NCBI GenBank assembly: GCA_002471225.1
Contig: DKPO01000033.1
Span: 118,799-149,193 of the forward strand
From: Porphyromonadaceae bacterium UBA7332
GTDB lineage: Bacteria; Bacteroidota; Bacteroidia; Bacteroidales; UBA7332
Direction: 5' to 3'
DNA: 30,395 nt
Positions within the stretch are counted from its first letter, which is position 1. The number at the start of each line of letters is the position of its first letter. The notes under the pieces are model-generated. The model was not told where the DNA came from. It made no database searches and worked only from the letters and a program-made list of their open reading frames with translations. This document shows positions 14,867-23,236 of this stretch, one piece after another. The translations under genes were made by a program, and so were the position numbers.

Positions 14867-15279
14867 GATTTTTTAAAATAATGGGGTAAATATTTAAAGG
14901 CTGTCAATGTAAGAGCTCCTCCTAATCCAATATAGAAAAATGAAATAAAGAAGTCGGGAAGCAAATTAAAATGACGGATACTTACTCCTAATGTGATCAT
15001 GAAAATCATTATTATATAACCTTTCAGATCCATAAATCTCCAGAAAGGAATAATATCGTCATCTAATGAGCTGATTCGTTCGATATTATTTCTTATAGTC
15101 CGTGCAAAAATGAATCGGAAGAAAAAAATAAAAACGATAAGCGTCAATGTCAAAAAAATAAACAGCCTGGATTCAGGATCATGCAAGACATCTATACCGA
15201 TTCGTATTACATTAATTCCTGCAATTAGCCAAAACACACAGGCTAAAAGATATAAGAATTTGGGTTTTACGTGTATCAT
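14863..15279 (-). CDS. Unknown four-helix membrane protein inside the heme operon
   Basis: 138 residues with four predicted membrane helices (about 8-26, 39-59, 88-105 and 108-128). I do not recognise the family. It is tied to heme synthesis by position only: its ATG overlaps the hemG stop and its stop overlaps the hemH ATG, both as ATGA, so the three proteins are probably made in fixed ratio. The size and helix number recall HemJ, but I see no HemJ N-terminal pattern, and a HemG-type oxidase is already encoded next door. Possible roles are an electron acceptor or anchor for HemG, a porphyrin channel, or a chaperone for HemH at the membrane; all are guesses. Conserved polar residues worth noting are Arg26, Asp30, and the central SSLDDDIIPFWRFMD segment. 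Confidence 0.75.
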   Translation of the reverse strand: MIHVKPKFLYLLACVFWLIAGINVIRIGIDVLHDPESRLFIFLTLTLIVFIFFFRFIFARTIRNNIERISSLDDDIIPFWRFMDLKGYIIMIFMITLGVSIRHFNLLPDFFISFFYIGLGGALTLTAFKYLPHYFKKS

Positions 15280-16673
15280 ACTTCTTTCGATGCAATAATC
15301 CTTTTACTGATAAGGTAAGCCTGTTTAATTCTGTCAGGCATACCAATACCCTGATGAATATTTCCTCCGATAATTAATCCGGGATACTCCGCTTCCAGCT
15401 GGCCGATTAACTCAAAACGCTCTTTGCTATCTGCCAGGTATTGAGGAATAGCCTTTTCATGACGCGTAATCTTGAATAAATCAAAATGTATGCTTTGAGG
15501 GATATTCATTATATCAAACAATTCCTTACGGACAAGGTTCTCTATTTCCTGATCATTTTTATTAAAAAGCAGAGGATTCTTAGTTCCACCCATAAATACG
15601 GACAGTAATAAATCATCTACTCCCGCTCGGTTTTCGAAACAATCGGAAGGATAAAGAATTCCTAATACATTTCTTTTTTCTTTTCCCGGCATTAATGACC
15701 CGAAAGCATTTACAGAATAAGTTGCTCCGTTACGAATACCGACACTGACTTGAATTACTCCTGCATAAATCAAATCTGAAATTGGTTTTAATCGTTCTTT
15801 ACTGATAAAGGGCATTAAAGAGATATAAGTGTATCCTCCCGTTGTCGGAATAATAAATTCAGATTCTACAGTAGTCCTTACTCCATTCTGAATAAAGGAG
15901 GTTTCCCACTGATTTTGATTAAGTGGAGTGATAGTAGCATCTTGTGCATTTAAATAAAATGTAACCGTCTTTGAATAACGGGTCTTAAGTTCTGTCACAA
16001 TTGCATCTGTAAGTTGGCTTAGTCCGTTTTTTGCTGAGAAAACCTTTTTAGAAACTAATTTATCCTGCTCTGTTTTAGGTAAACGCGCCTTACCTATAGC
16101 TCCTTTAATAAAGCTGCCATAGGTTTGTTCCAGATTATATAGTTTCGGTAGCGCATATCGTGTAACAAGTTTGGTGGGATCACCGGCATATATTCCCGAT
16201 ATAAATGGATCTACAGCATAATCAACAAAACTTTGACCTAAACGTCTTGCAGCTATTCCTGCAACACTTTCGTCGGGATTGGTTCCTTTGTCGCGTATCG
16301 GTTCGAAAAGAACATTAATTTTATCTTTCAAACTAAAAAGTGGAGTGGTAATGGCACTGACAAGTCCCGATGGTAATGGATAAAGAGAACCATTCTTGAA
16401 AATTAAACGCTTCTTGGCACTCTCTTTTGCAATTTCCACTTCACAAGTTGGTAGTTGATTGAATAGATCGATTACCTCATAATTGGAAATTACAGCTGTG
16501 TTTGGTCCTGTCTCATAAGTGAATCCATTTTCGGTATAAGTTTGAATCTGTCCTCCTGTATAAGCATCTTTTTCAATAATAGCCACTGATTTTCCTGCTT
16601 TTGCCAGATTCAAGGCTGTAGTTAATCCGGTCAATCCGGATCCGATTATAGTAATATCATAAAAATTTTTCAT
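15276..16673 (-). CDS. hemG: Protoporphyrinogen oxidase (HemG/HemY-type, FAD)
   Basis: 465 residues from the ATG at 16673 (MKNFYDITIIGSGLTGLTT). The FAD dinucleotide fold GSGLTGL is near the N-terminus with the acidic strand end VAIIEKD. Later come FTYETGPN, DPFISGIYAGDP, a conserved stretch of this flavoenzyme family, and the C-terminal FAD-contact region GLIIGGNIHQGIGMPDRI. The enzyme oxidises protoporphyrinogen IX to protoporphyrin IX; a coproporphyrinogen oxidase role is possible for this family, but HemN and HemH next door favour the classical route. A longer frame to 16712 would overlap hemN by 32 bases. The chosen start leaves 7 bases after the hemN stop and gives the usual flavoprotein N-terminus. 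Most such enzymes use oxygen, so the anaerobic electron acceptor is an open question. Confidence 0.92.
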   Translation of the reverse strand: MKNFYDITIIGSGLTGLTTALNLAKAGKSVAIIEKDAYTGGQIQTYTENGFTYETGPNTAVISNYEVIDLFNQLPTCEVEIAKESAKKRLIFKNGSLYPLPSGLVSAITTPLFSLKDKINVLFEPIRDKGTNPDESVAGIAARRLGQSFVDYAVDPFISGIYAGDPTKLVTRYALPKLYNLEQTYGSFIKGAIGKARLPKTEQDKLVSKKVFSAKNGLSQLTDAIVTELKTRYSKTVTFYLNAQDATITPLNQNQWETSFIQNGVRTTVESEFIIPTTGGYTYISLMPFISKERLKPISDLIYAGVIQVSVGIRNGATYSVNAFGSLMPGKEKRNVLGILYPSDCFENRAGVDDLLLSVFMGGTKNPLLFNKNDQEIENLVRKELFDIMNIPQSIHFDLFKITRHEKAIPQYLADSKERFELIGQLEAEYPGLIIGGNIHQGIGMPDRIKQAYLISKRIIASKEV

Positions 16674-16680
16674 CAGACTC

Positions 16681-18051
16681 TTAAATAGGTTTGGAATATC
16701 TCTGCTCTCCATTATCTTTCCATAACGGATCGAAGGCTGCAGCTATGTTACGAGTAAAGATCCGGCCCTCTTCCGTAGCGTGGATGCCTTCATCAGTTAA
16801 AGTTATCAATCCGTCGGCAGCCATTTCGTTTAATATAGCCTCAGCATAGAATAGTTTACAGCGGATATCGTCTATGCTTAAATTGAAAGTTTGTGCGAGA
16901 TCACTCCAGATTAAACATTCATTACACATGAGCATCATAATTGCGTCACGTACAATTTGTTGATCGATTGATAATTTATATCCTTTCCGTACGATATCAA
17001 AATCAGATTGCATATGTTCAATATATTCTTCAATTGATTTAGTATTTTGGGCATAAGCATCGGCTAATTGTGATATCGCTGAAACACCAAAAGCATATAC
17101 CTGACCTGTCGTACGTTTGGTACAATAACCCTGGAAATTTCGATGTAATTTTTTGTCCTTATAGGCTAAGTACAATTCATCATCCGCTTTTACGAAATGA
17201 TCAATCCCAATAGGTTCATAACCACCTTGCGTTAAAATGTTTGATATAGTTTCGAAGATTGTTTTTTTGGTCTCTTGTTCAGGTAGACCAATTTCTTCAA
17301 GTTTTTTCATATTCGGATTTACCCATGGAACATGAGCATATGAAAACGTTACTACCCGATCAGGCTGTAAAGCAAGTACTTGTTTCATATTCTCCTCAAA
17401 ACGTTCTGGAGTTTGTAAAGGAAGTCCATATATAAAATCCAGATTAATCGCGATATTACGTTCCCGAAGAATAGTAAATATCTCAGTCAGAGGAACGATA
17501 CTTGATTTACGGTGAACAGCATCCAAAACATCCTGATGCAGGTCTTGAATACCGATACTTATACGGTTAAATCCAGCCTCTGCTATTTCTATCCATTGTT
17601 CACGGGTGATATATCCCGGATGACATTCTATAGCAATTTCGGGATTTTCAATAGTGTTAAAACGAGCTAATATAAAGTCATTCAACTCTTTTAGTCTTGC
17701 CGCCGGTAGTGCTGAGGGACTTCCTCCACCATAGTGAATCTGAGATACTTTGCGACTTTTATGCAAACGATTCAGGATAAACTTTAGCTCCTGTTTTAAA
17801 GCAAGAAGATAATTGTCAACAACTTCTTGTTTCATCATTGGATAGGAGTTACATCCGCAATAATGGCATAAGTGTTTGCAAAAAGGGATATGTATATAAA
17901 TACTTATATGTTGAGGTTGATTTGTATTTGAATCATCTACAGCCTGAATGTAATCAGCCTGATTGAATGATTCTGTGAAAAAATTAGCAGGGGGATAGCT
18001 CGTGTATCGAGGTACCGGTATATTATATTTCTCAATAATTTCTGTTGTCAT
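16681..18051 (-). CDS. hemN: Oxygen-independent coproporphyrinogen III oxidase
   Basis: 456 residues, a radical-SAM enzyme. The cluster motif is CKHLCHYCGC (58-67): Cys58, Cys62 and Cys65 bind the 4Fe-4S cluster, and the extra Cys67 is the mark of true HemN. That distinguishes it from HemW-like relatives, as does the N-terminus YNIPVPRYTSYPPANFF. HYGGGSPSAL, SIGIQDL and NLDFIYGLPLQTPE are further conserved blocks. HemN decarboxylates two propionates of coproporphyrinogen III without oxygen, giving protoporphyrinogen IX. Its ATG overlaps the TGA of the upstream MFS gene (ATGA), and hemG follows after 7 bases, so the genes are one transcript. Confidence 0.97.
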   Translation of the reverse strand: MTTEIIEKYNIPVPRYTSYPPANFFTESFNQADYIQAVDDSNTNQPQHISIYIHIPFCKHLCHYCGCNSYPMMKQEVVDNYLLALKQELKFILNRLHKSRKVSQIHYGGGSPSALPAARLKELNDFILARFNTIENPEIAIECHPGYITREQWIEIAEAGFNRISIGIQDLHQDVLDAVHRKSSIVPLTEIFTILRERNIAINLDFIYGLPLQTPERFEENMKQVLALQPDRVVTFSYAHVPWVNPNMKKLEEIGLPEQETKKTIFETISNILTQGGYEPIGIDHFVKADDELYLAYKDKKLHRNFQGYCTKRTTGQVYAFGVSAISQLADAYAQNTKSIEEYIEHMQSDFDIVRKGYKLSIDQQIVRDAIMMLMCNECLIWSDLAQTFNLSIDDIRCKLFYAEAILNEMAADGLITLTDEGIHATEEGRIFTRNIAAAFDPLWKDNGEQRYSKPI

Positions 18052-19244
18052 TTTAAACTTTTTTTTCTGAAAATAAAAATAGCATATAGTAAAGTCACAG
18101 ATGCTAGTACAATCTCTAGTTTGAACAGATCCTGATAACTGAACATTTGTGCAAATTTACCACTAAATATTGCAATAAGCATGCTGCTTAAATGAGTAAG
18201 TACAGTCTGAATTGTAAAATCGGTACCTTCACGACCTTCACGTACACGATCCATTGATGTGGTGTAAACACCTACAGTAGACATTCCATAACTACCCCAA
18301 ATCAGTCCGATACCGATATAAAGTTGGAGCGTTGTTATGGTATATTGCGAAATAATGGCAAAATACAAAGCCGAGAAGGTAACCATCATCGCAAAGAAGA
18401 TTCGTGCTTTATAACGACCAATCCGTTTAATCAGTTGTCCTCCTAAGAAAGAACAGCAGAATCCGATTGATGTACCGACAACTCCCGACATAAAACCTAT
18501 TTCCTGAATACTGTATCCCATATCTACCATTAAAGGACGAAGCATAGATAGAATTCCTATAATTCCTGAATAAACCAAAATAAGAAATCCGACCTGATCC
18601 CAGATACATTTCCTTGTAAAGAAATGTACGAAATCCCAGCCACTGGCCTTTGTTCTTTTCTCTTCGGGCATATCACTCTTCTTTAAAAAAACAAGAGGAA
18701 CTAAAGCAATAAGCACGAAAACAGACAGCGAGGGAAGAATCGCATTCCATCCGAATTTTTTGTATAATAACAATAAAACTCCACTGCCTATCATGGTACC
18801 TGCAAAACTGCCCATAGATTGCATACTATTTACCAGACTTTTATTGGTGTGATTTACACTTCTGGCAGCTAACGCATCCGTAGCGATATCCTGCGTTGCA
18901 GAAGCAATAAATGATGCAACGATTAAAATAGCAATTAATATAATGTCAGTTTGCAGATCCAATAATGAGACAAAAAGTATAATAATCGCATAACAAATCT
19001 CTGATCCAATGATCCATCTTTTATAGCTTGCTAAAGTGTTTGTATTACGATCTATGAAGGGTGACCATAAAAATTTAATTAGCCAGGGTACTTTGATAAG
19101 CTGCAGTAATCCAATCGCGGTAAGTGAAAAGTCCTGTTGTCTCATTAATACCGGAATTACAGTGCTAAGAAAGCTCATCGGAATAGATTGAGCTATATAA
19201 AGACTAAAGAAAGTAGAAAGTTTAAGCGCTTCGTGCTTTTTCAT
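18048..19244 (-). CDS. MFS transporter (AmpG-like) of the heme operon
   Basis: 398 residues with about eleven to twelve membrane helices, a major-facilitator protein. The first helices read STFFSLYIAQSIPMSFLSTV and the A-motif region has WLIKFLWSPFIDRN (about 53-66), the pattern of AmpG-like carriers, which in enterobacteria move muropeptides. ATQDIATDALAARSV (about 117-131) also matches that group. The substrate cannot be read from sequence. Because the stop codon overlaps the hemN start and the gene leads the hemN-hemG-hemH operon, a porphyrin or heme precursor is a reasonable guess, as is heme itself. A terminator separates it from the TonB-dependent receptor upstream; I see no clean promoter in the short gap, so partial readthrough may feed it. 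Confidence 0.87.
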   Translation of the reverse strand: MKKHEALKLSTFFSLYIAQSIPMSFLSTVIPVLMRQQDFSLTAIGLLQLIKVPWLIKFLWSPFIDRNTNTLASYKRWIIGSEICYAIIILFVSLLDLQTDIILIAILIVASFIASATQDIATDALAARSVNHTNKSLVNSMQSMGSFAGTMIGSGVLLLLYKKFGWNAILPSLSVFVLIALVPLVFLKKSDMPEEKRTKASGWDFVHFFTRKCIWDQVGFLILVYSGIIGILSMLRPLMVDMGYSIQEIGFMSGVVGTSIGFCCSFLGGQLIKRIGRYKARIFFAMMVTFSALYFAIISQYTITTLQLYIGIGLIWGSYGMSTVGVYTTSMDRVREGREGTDFTIQTVLTHLSSMLIAIFSGKFAQMFSYQDLFKLEIVLASVTLLYAIFIFRKKSLK

Positions 19245-19285
19245 GAATGAAATACGATTATATTATATTATTGTTCGAAAATAAT

Positions 19286-19320
19286 AATAAAAATGGGTAA
19301 AACGTATATTTTACCCATTT
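19286..19320 (-). terminator. Terminator after the TonB-dependent receptor
   Basis: A perfect 12-bp stem (19291-19302 with 19309-19320), 6-base loop, and a T-rich tail on the minus strand. It lies between the receptor stop (19355) and the MFS start (19244). It may be a full stop or a partial attenuator giving more receptor than downstream enzyme. Confidence 0.85.
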
Positions 19321-19354
19321 CGTTTGATTTTATGACGGAATTTGATGTCCTTTT

Positions 19355-21472
19355 TTAAAAAGAATAAGTAAGATCGACACCAAATGTTCGTGGTCTTGCT
19401 TTTTGAATATATGAATTTCCTAATGCTTCAAAATAAAAAGCAGCATAATCCGTATCCATAATATTTTTCATCCATAAAGCAGTTGTAAAGCGTTGAATGC
19501 TAAAAGCCGCTCTGGCTGATACTGTATTGTAAAAGTCCTGCTTCATCGTGTTCTTATCATTCCAATACAGAGAGCCTATACCATTATATTGTAAAGAAAG
19601 GTTTATACGGGAAAAAAGAGACTCTTTTTTCGGATATATTGCATAATTTATATTTGCAGCTACACTGTTTTTAGGAACATAAGGTAGGTAATTGCCTTTA
19701 AAATCAGTTTTACCATCGGTGTATTCCTTAAAAGTGGCATGAGTATAACCATAACTCGTTTGTAAATTAAGTCCAGGCGCAATTTGCCAGTTTGAACTCC
19801 ATTCAATCCCTTTACTGGAAGATTTGCCTGCATTTTTCAGTAAAGAGCCACGGCCGGTTGATAACGGTTGATAAACCTGCTGATCAGACCAGTCAATATA
19901 GAATAAAGCAATATCAGTGTTGAATCTGCCATCAGCAAAACTAAGCTTTGTTCCAACCTCATAATTCCAGCTATGCTCAGGTTTAAAAGTCCGCTCTTCA
20001 TCAGTAACAAATGAAGTGTTAAATCCTCCCGCTTTATATCCTTTCGTTACAGTTGCATAAATGCGCTTATTACCTTTAAAGGAATATTGTAAAGATGCTT
20101 TAGGCGAAAATTGCCCATGTTTAAGATGATGTTTAAACTCATCTTGTAAAACACGCCCTTTGGCCTCTGTTACGGTATAATACTTATAATGCATATCTGA
20201 ATATTCAATATCATAACGTGCACCCAGTGTAAAAGCTAAGTTTTTGATAAAAAGATTAGGAGCGGTTGCTTGTGTGAAAAATGAAACACCATAAGTTGGG
20301 TTATCATAAAATTTATCACTTAGCATATTAGTCGGTTTGGCTTCTTGTTTATATTGCATGGCTACTTGTTTATCCATTCCCTGATAGAACCCGAAAATCC
20401 CTCCAATCCAATCAATAACTTCGTTTTTAGAATTTTTGAATTCTAACTCCTGCGAAACCATGTTTTGCTTTTCGTGCTGATTGATATAATATTTATTAAT
20501 AGGAGAGAAGTCCTGATCAATTCCTTGATGACCTTTAAAATACTGATAACTTGTACGAGAAGTGAAAATGAATTTGTCGTGAATGAAATTAGCTATAACA
20601 CCATTTGAACTTAATTCTCTGCGAAAAAAACTCGGATCGTTGTAGTTTACTACAGTGGTTTTTTTTGTTAGCGTGTCAACCAGCATATATGGATAACCTG
20701 ACTGATCTGAATATTCGTAATTCGAAATAATGTTTACGTCCCATCTGTCTTTATTATATCGTAACCGAATACGTCCTCCTCCCGAATTCATCTTATCGGC
20801 TTTAGAATCTGTAGTTACATTATAAAAATATCCTCCGTTGTGAATGTAATTGCCAGTTACTGAAAAGCCCCAGTGATCATTGATCTTCTGATAATGAGAC
20901 ACCGTTCCTTGCAAACGGTCGTAATTACCCGTCGAAAGATTAATATGAGTACCTTCATAAGACAGGGGCGAGTGGGTAGTTACATTTATTATACCTCCCA
21001 TTGTGTTTCTTCCATAAAGAGTACCCTGAGGTCCCCTTAAAACCTCGATCATAGAAACATCAGAGAAATCAAAATCAAATGTAGATTTCTCAAAATAAGG
21101 TATTCCGTCTACATATAGACCTACTGATGGAGAGTTTATTCTTGAGCCAATACCCCTGATATATATCGGAGATGTTAGTTTTGTGCCGTAATCAGGCATA
21201 AATAAATTGGGAATCATTAAACTGAAATCTTTAATATTGGTAATATTCCTGTTTTTGATTTCAGTGCTTTTCATCACAGAAGCAGAAATAGGAAGTTGGC
21301 TTAATTTTCCTCTTTCTTTATTAGCTGAGATGATAACATCAGTAATTAACACGTTTCGGATTGAGTCTCCATCAAATTTCTCTGAAATAAGTACCGGGTT
21401 GTTTTTCCCATATACAAAGCCGGCTGAAGTAATAGAGAGTAGGCTTAGAGTTACGGCAACTTTTGATATCAT
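19355..21472 (-). CDS. TonB-dependent outer-membrane receptor
   Basis: 705 residues. A signal peptide ends near residue 22 (GFVYGKN). A TonB-box-like stretch VLITDVIISA is at 41-50. The plug (about 58-170) includes IYIRGIGSRINSPSVGLYVDG (split: IYIRGIGSR, then SVGLYVDGIPY) and LRGPQGTLYGRNTMGG (145-160). The remaining part is a 22-strand type barrel ending with the aromatic residue Phe705. The size and plug match siderophore/heme/cobalamin-type receptors rather than the larger SusC type, and there is no carboxypeptidase-like N-terminal domain or SusD partner. No HemR-type FRAP/NPNL pair is evident, so heme as ligand is not shown by motif. The position directly upstream of the MFS-hemN-hemG-hemH operon suggests a porphyrin or iron-complex ligand. 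Confidence 0.93.
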   Translation of the reverse strand: MISKVAVTLSLLSITSAGFVYGKNNPVLISEKFDGDSIRNVLITDVIISANKERGKLSQLPISASVMKSTEIKNRNITNIKDFSLMIPNLFMPDYGTKLTSPIYIRGIGSRINSPSVGLYVDGIPYFEKSTFDFDFSDVSMIEVLRGPQGTLYGRNTMGGIINVTTHSPLSYEGTHINLSTGNYDRLQGTVSHYQKINDHWGFSVTGNYIHNGGYFYNVTTDSKADKMNSGGGRIRLRYNKDRWDVNIISNYEYSDQSGYPYMLVDTLTKKTTVVNYNDPSFFRRELSSNGVIANFIHDKFIFTSRTSYQYFKGHQGIDQDFSPINKYYINQHEKQNMVSQELEFKNSKNEVIDWIGGIFGFYQGMDKQVAMQYKQEAKPTNMLSDKFYDNPTYGVSFFTQATAPNLFIKNLAFTLGARYDIEYSDMHYKYYTVTEAKGRVLQDEFKHHLKHGQFSPKASLQYSFKGNKRIYATVTKGYKAGGFNTSFVTDEERTFKPEHSWNYEVGTKLSFADGRFNTDIALFYIDWSDQQVYQPLSTGRGSLLKNAGKSSSKGIEWSSNWQIAPGLNLQTSYGYTHATFKEYTDGKTDFKGNYLPYVPKNSVAANINYAIYPKKESLFSRINLSLQYNGIGSLYWNDKNTMKQDFYNTVSARAAFSIQRFTTALWMKNIMDTDYAAFYFEALGNSYIQKARPRTFGVDLTYSF

Positions 21473-21549
21473 ATACCTTTGTTAATATTGTGCTTTTAAA
21501 AAGGCACAAGCTGTTTTGATTTATAATATTTACAATATTTTGATGGCAA

Positions 21550-21557
21550 CAAATATA
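21550..21557 (-). promoter_or_regulatory. Promoter of the TonB-dependent receptor gene
   Basis: The minus strand reads TATATTTG, an exact TAnnTTTG, giving a leader of about 75 bases. A short GTGC/GCAC hairpin (21491-21508) lies in that leader. I see no Fur-like palindrome. Confidence 0.55.
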
Positions 21558-21719
21558 GATATTATCATTTGAAAAGTAATTAGGTTTAGATATTTTATAT
21601 CCATGTTAAAATTTAGAATATACAAATAGATATGGAAAAATGCAGATCTCTTTGAGTTGTAAACACATAGCAATATATAGAATTTTAAGACCTGGGTATT
21701 CTGAGTTAAAGAAATAAGT

Positions 21720-21727
21720 TATCTTTG
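21720..21727 (+). promoter_or_regulatory. Promoter of the SGNH gene pair
   Basis: TATCTTTG, an exact TAnnTTTG, about 21 bases before the ATG at 21749. No convincing -33 box. Confidence 0.6.
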
Positions 21728-21748
21728 CAATCCGACGAATAATAATTT

Positions 21749-23236
21749 ATGGACAAAAAGAATAATCAACAGAATCAGGCACTCAAGCCTTTTGCTTTAG
21801 GTGCTCTCGTAATAGGAATGTTATGGGGTGCAAGTTTTCTGCCTGAAGTAAAGCTTAATGGTATTTCATCTAAGAAAATCAATATATTGTCTGATATTTC
21901 ATCTTCTGAACACAAACCATTACATCCAGACAATCAACAGGCTTATCTGGATAGTTTGCAAAGTGTTCGAGACTCTTTGGAGGCTGTTTACAAAATGAAA
22001 CTGCAGGCATCTCGTCTGGATTCTTTACGCGAGATCAAGAAAGACTCTATTCGTAAATTGGCTTTGATTCGTATAGATTCCCTTAAAAATAGCACTACCG
22101 CATTTGAAGATTACTCCATAGAGCAAAATGCTCTTGAACATTTTTTTAAGACTTTAAACGACCGTCATAAAATAAACAGACCTGTCCGTGTAGCTTTCTT
22201 AGGCGATTCATTTATTGAAGGTGATATTATGGTTTGCGATATTCGGGAAGCTCTTCAGAAACAATTTGGTGGTAGAGGGATAGGCTTTGTACCTATGGCA
22301 TCTGTCGTGGCTGCTTATACGCCAACAGTTAAGCATGAGTTTAAAGATTGGGCAACACTTTCAATTATAAACAGCCAATATAAAAGTTACCCGTTCACTT
22401 TGACCGGTGTCGCTTTTAAACCTATGAAGAATGGCGCACGTGCATCATTTGAAGGAATAAAAGGTCGTGCAAGACTTGATACTGTTTCTCGTGCACGTAT
22501 TCTTTACCGGAACCCTAAAAATGCAGCGATTGATCTATTTATAAATAATAAGGATTCAATGCGATATGATCTGGCGGACCAGCATGGGCTGGGTCAAATT
22601 GTAGTGAATAACTCTATCAGTAGTTTGAAAATGACAGTTGCAGAGGCTGATAGCGTTGAAATGTTAGGCGTTGTACTTGAGGATAAATCAGGAGTATCCG
22701 TTGATAATTACTCTGTCAGAGGTAATTCCGGATTACTTATGTATCGGGTAAATATTAATGAAACGCGAGAGCTGCAAAAATTAATGAATTATGATCTTGT
22801 CGTTCTGCAATATGGTGTTAATGCGGTAGAGCGTGATGTTCTTAGTTATTCCGGATATCGCAAGCAAATGGTAAATGTGATCTCACGCCTTCAAAAGGCA
22901 TTGCCAAATACAAGTTTTCTTTTGTTAAGTGTTCCGGATCGATCCACTCAGGTTGATGGAGAGTTTGTTACAATGGATGGAATTTATGGTATGATTCGTG
23001 CCCAGAAAGAAATAGCTCAGGAGTGTGGTCTTGCTTTCTGGAATATGTTTGAAGCAATGGGAGGTGAGAATAGTATGGTTGGTTTTGTCGCAAAGAACTG
23101 GGGTAGTAAAGATTATACTCATATAAGTCATGCCGGAGGTCGATATATAGCATCCTCTTTTATTAAAGCGATGTTGCTGGAAAAAGAAAAATATGATGCT
23201 CTTTTTAATATAGACAATGAAGTTGCTTATGAATAA
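21749..23236 (+). CDS. Membrane-anchored SGNH-hydrolase-like protein
   Basis: 495 residues. One N-terminal membrane helix (about 13-31) is followed by a charged, probably coiled-coil stalk (about 64-115), then an SGNH/GDSL-type domain. Block I is FLGDSFIEGD (Ser154), block III is QYGVNAVE in place of GxND, and block V is DYTHISHAG (Asp455, His458). Serine, Asp and His are therefore all present. Such exported proteins in Bacteroidetes act as O-acyl esterases or, paired with an MBOAT protein, as polysaccharide or peptidoglycan O-acetyltransferases. No MBOAT gene is in the window. The next gene overlaps its 3' end, and both share the SGNH blocks, so the two likely act together. Confidence 0.82.
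   Translation: MDKKNNQQNQALKPFALGALVIGMLWGASFLPEVKLNGISSKKINILSDISSSEHKPLHPDNQQAYLDSLQSVRDSLEAVYKMKLQASRLDSLREIKKDSIRKLALIRIDSLKNSTTAFEDYSIEQNALEHFFKTLNDRHKINRPVRVAFLGDSFIEGDIMVCDIREALQKQFGGRGIGFVPMASVVAAYTPTVKHEFKDWATLSIINSQYKSYPFTLTGVAFKPMKNGARASFEGIKGRARLDTVSRARILYRNPKNAAIDLFINNKDSMRYDLADQHGLGQIVVNNSISSLKMTVAEADSVEMLGVVLEDKSGVSVDNYSVRGNSGLLMYRVNINETRELQKLMNYDLVVLQYGVNAVERDVLSYSGYRKQMVNVISRLQKALPNTSFLLLSVPDRSTQVDGEFVTMDGIYGMIRAQKEIAQECGLAFWNMFEAMGGENSMVGFVAKNWGSKDYTHISHAGGRYIASSFIKAMLLEKEKYDALFNIDNEVAYE

Noticed and set aside
14863..15279. HemJ protoporphyrinogen oxidase
   Set aside because: Size and four helices fit, but the N-terminal HemJ pattern and its conserved histidine are not visible, and a HemG-type oxidase is encoded next to it.
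16674..16712. N-terminal extension of HemG from the ATG at 16712
   Set aside because: It overlaps the end of hemN by 32 bases and adds 13 residues before the standard FAD-fold start; the ATG at 16673 fits both spacing and family.
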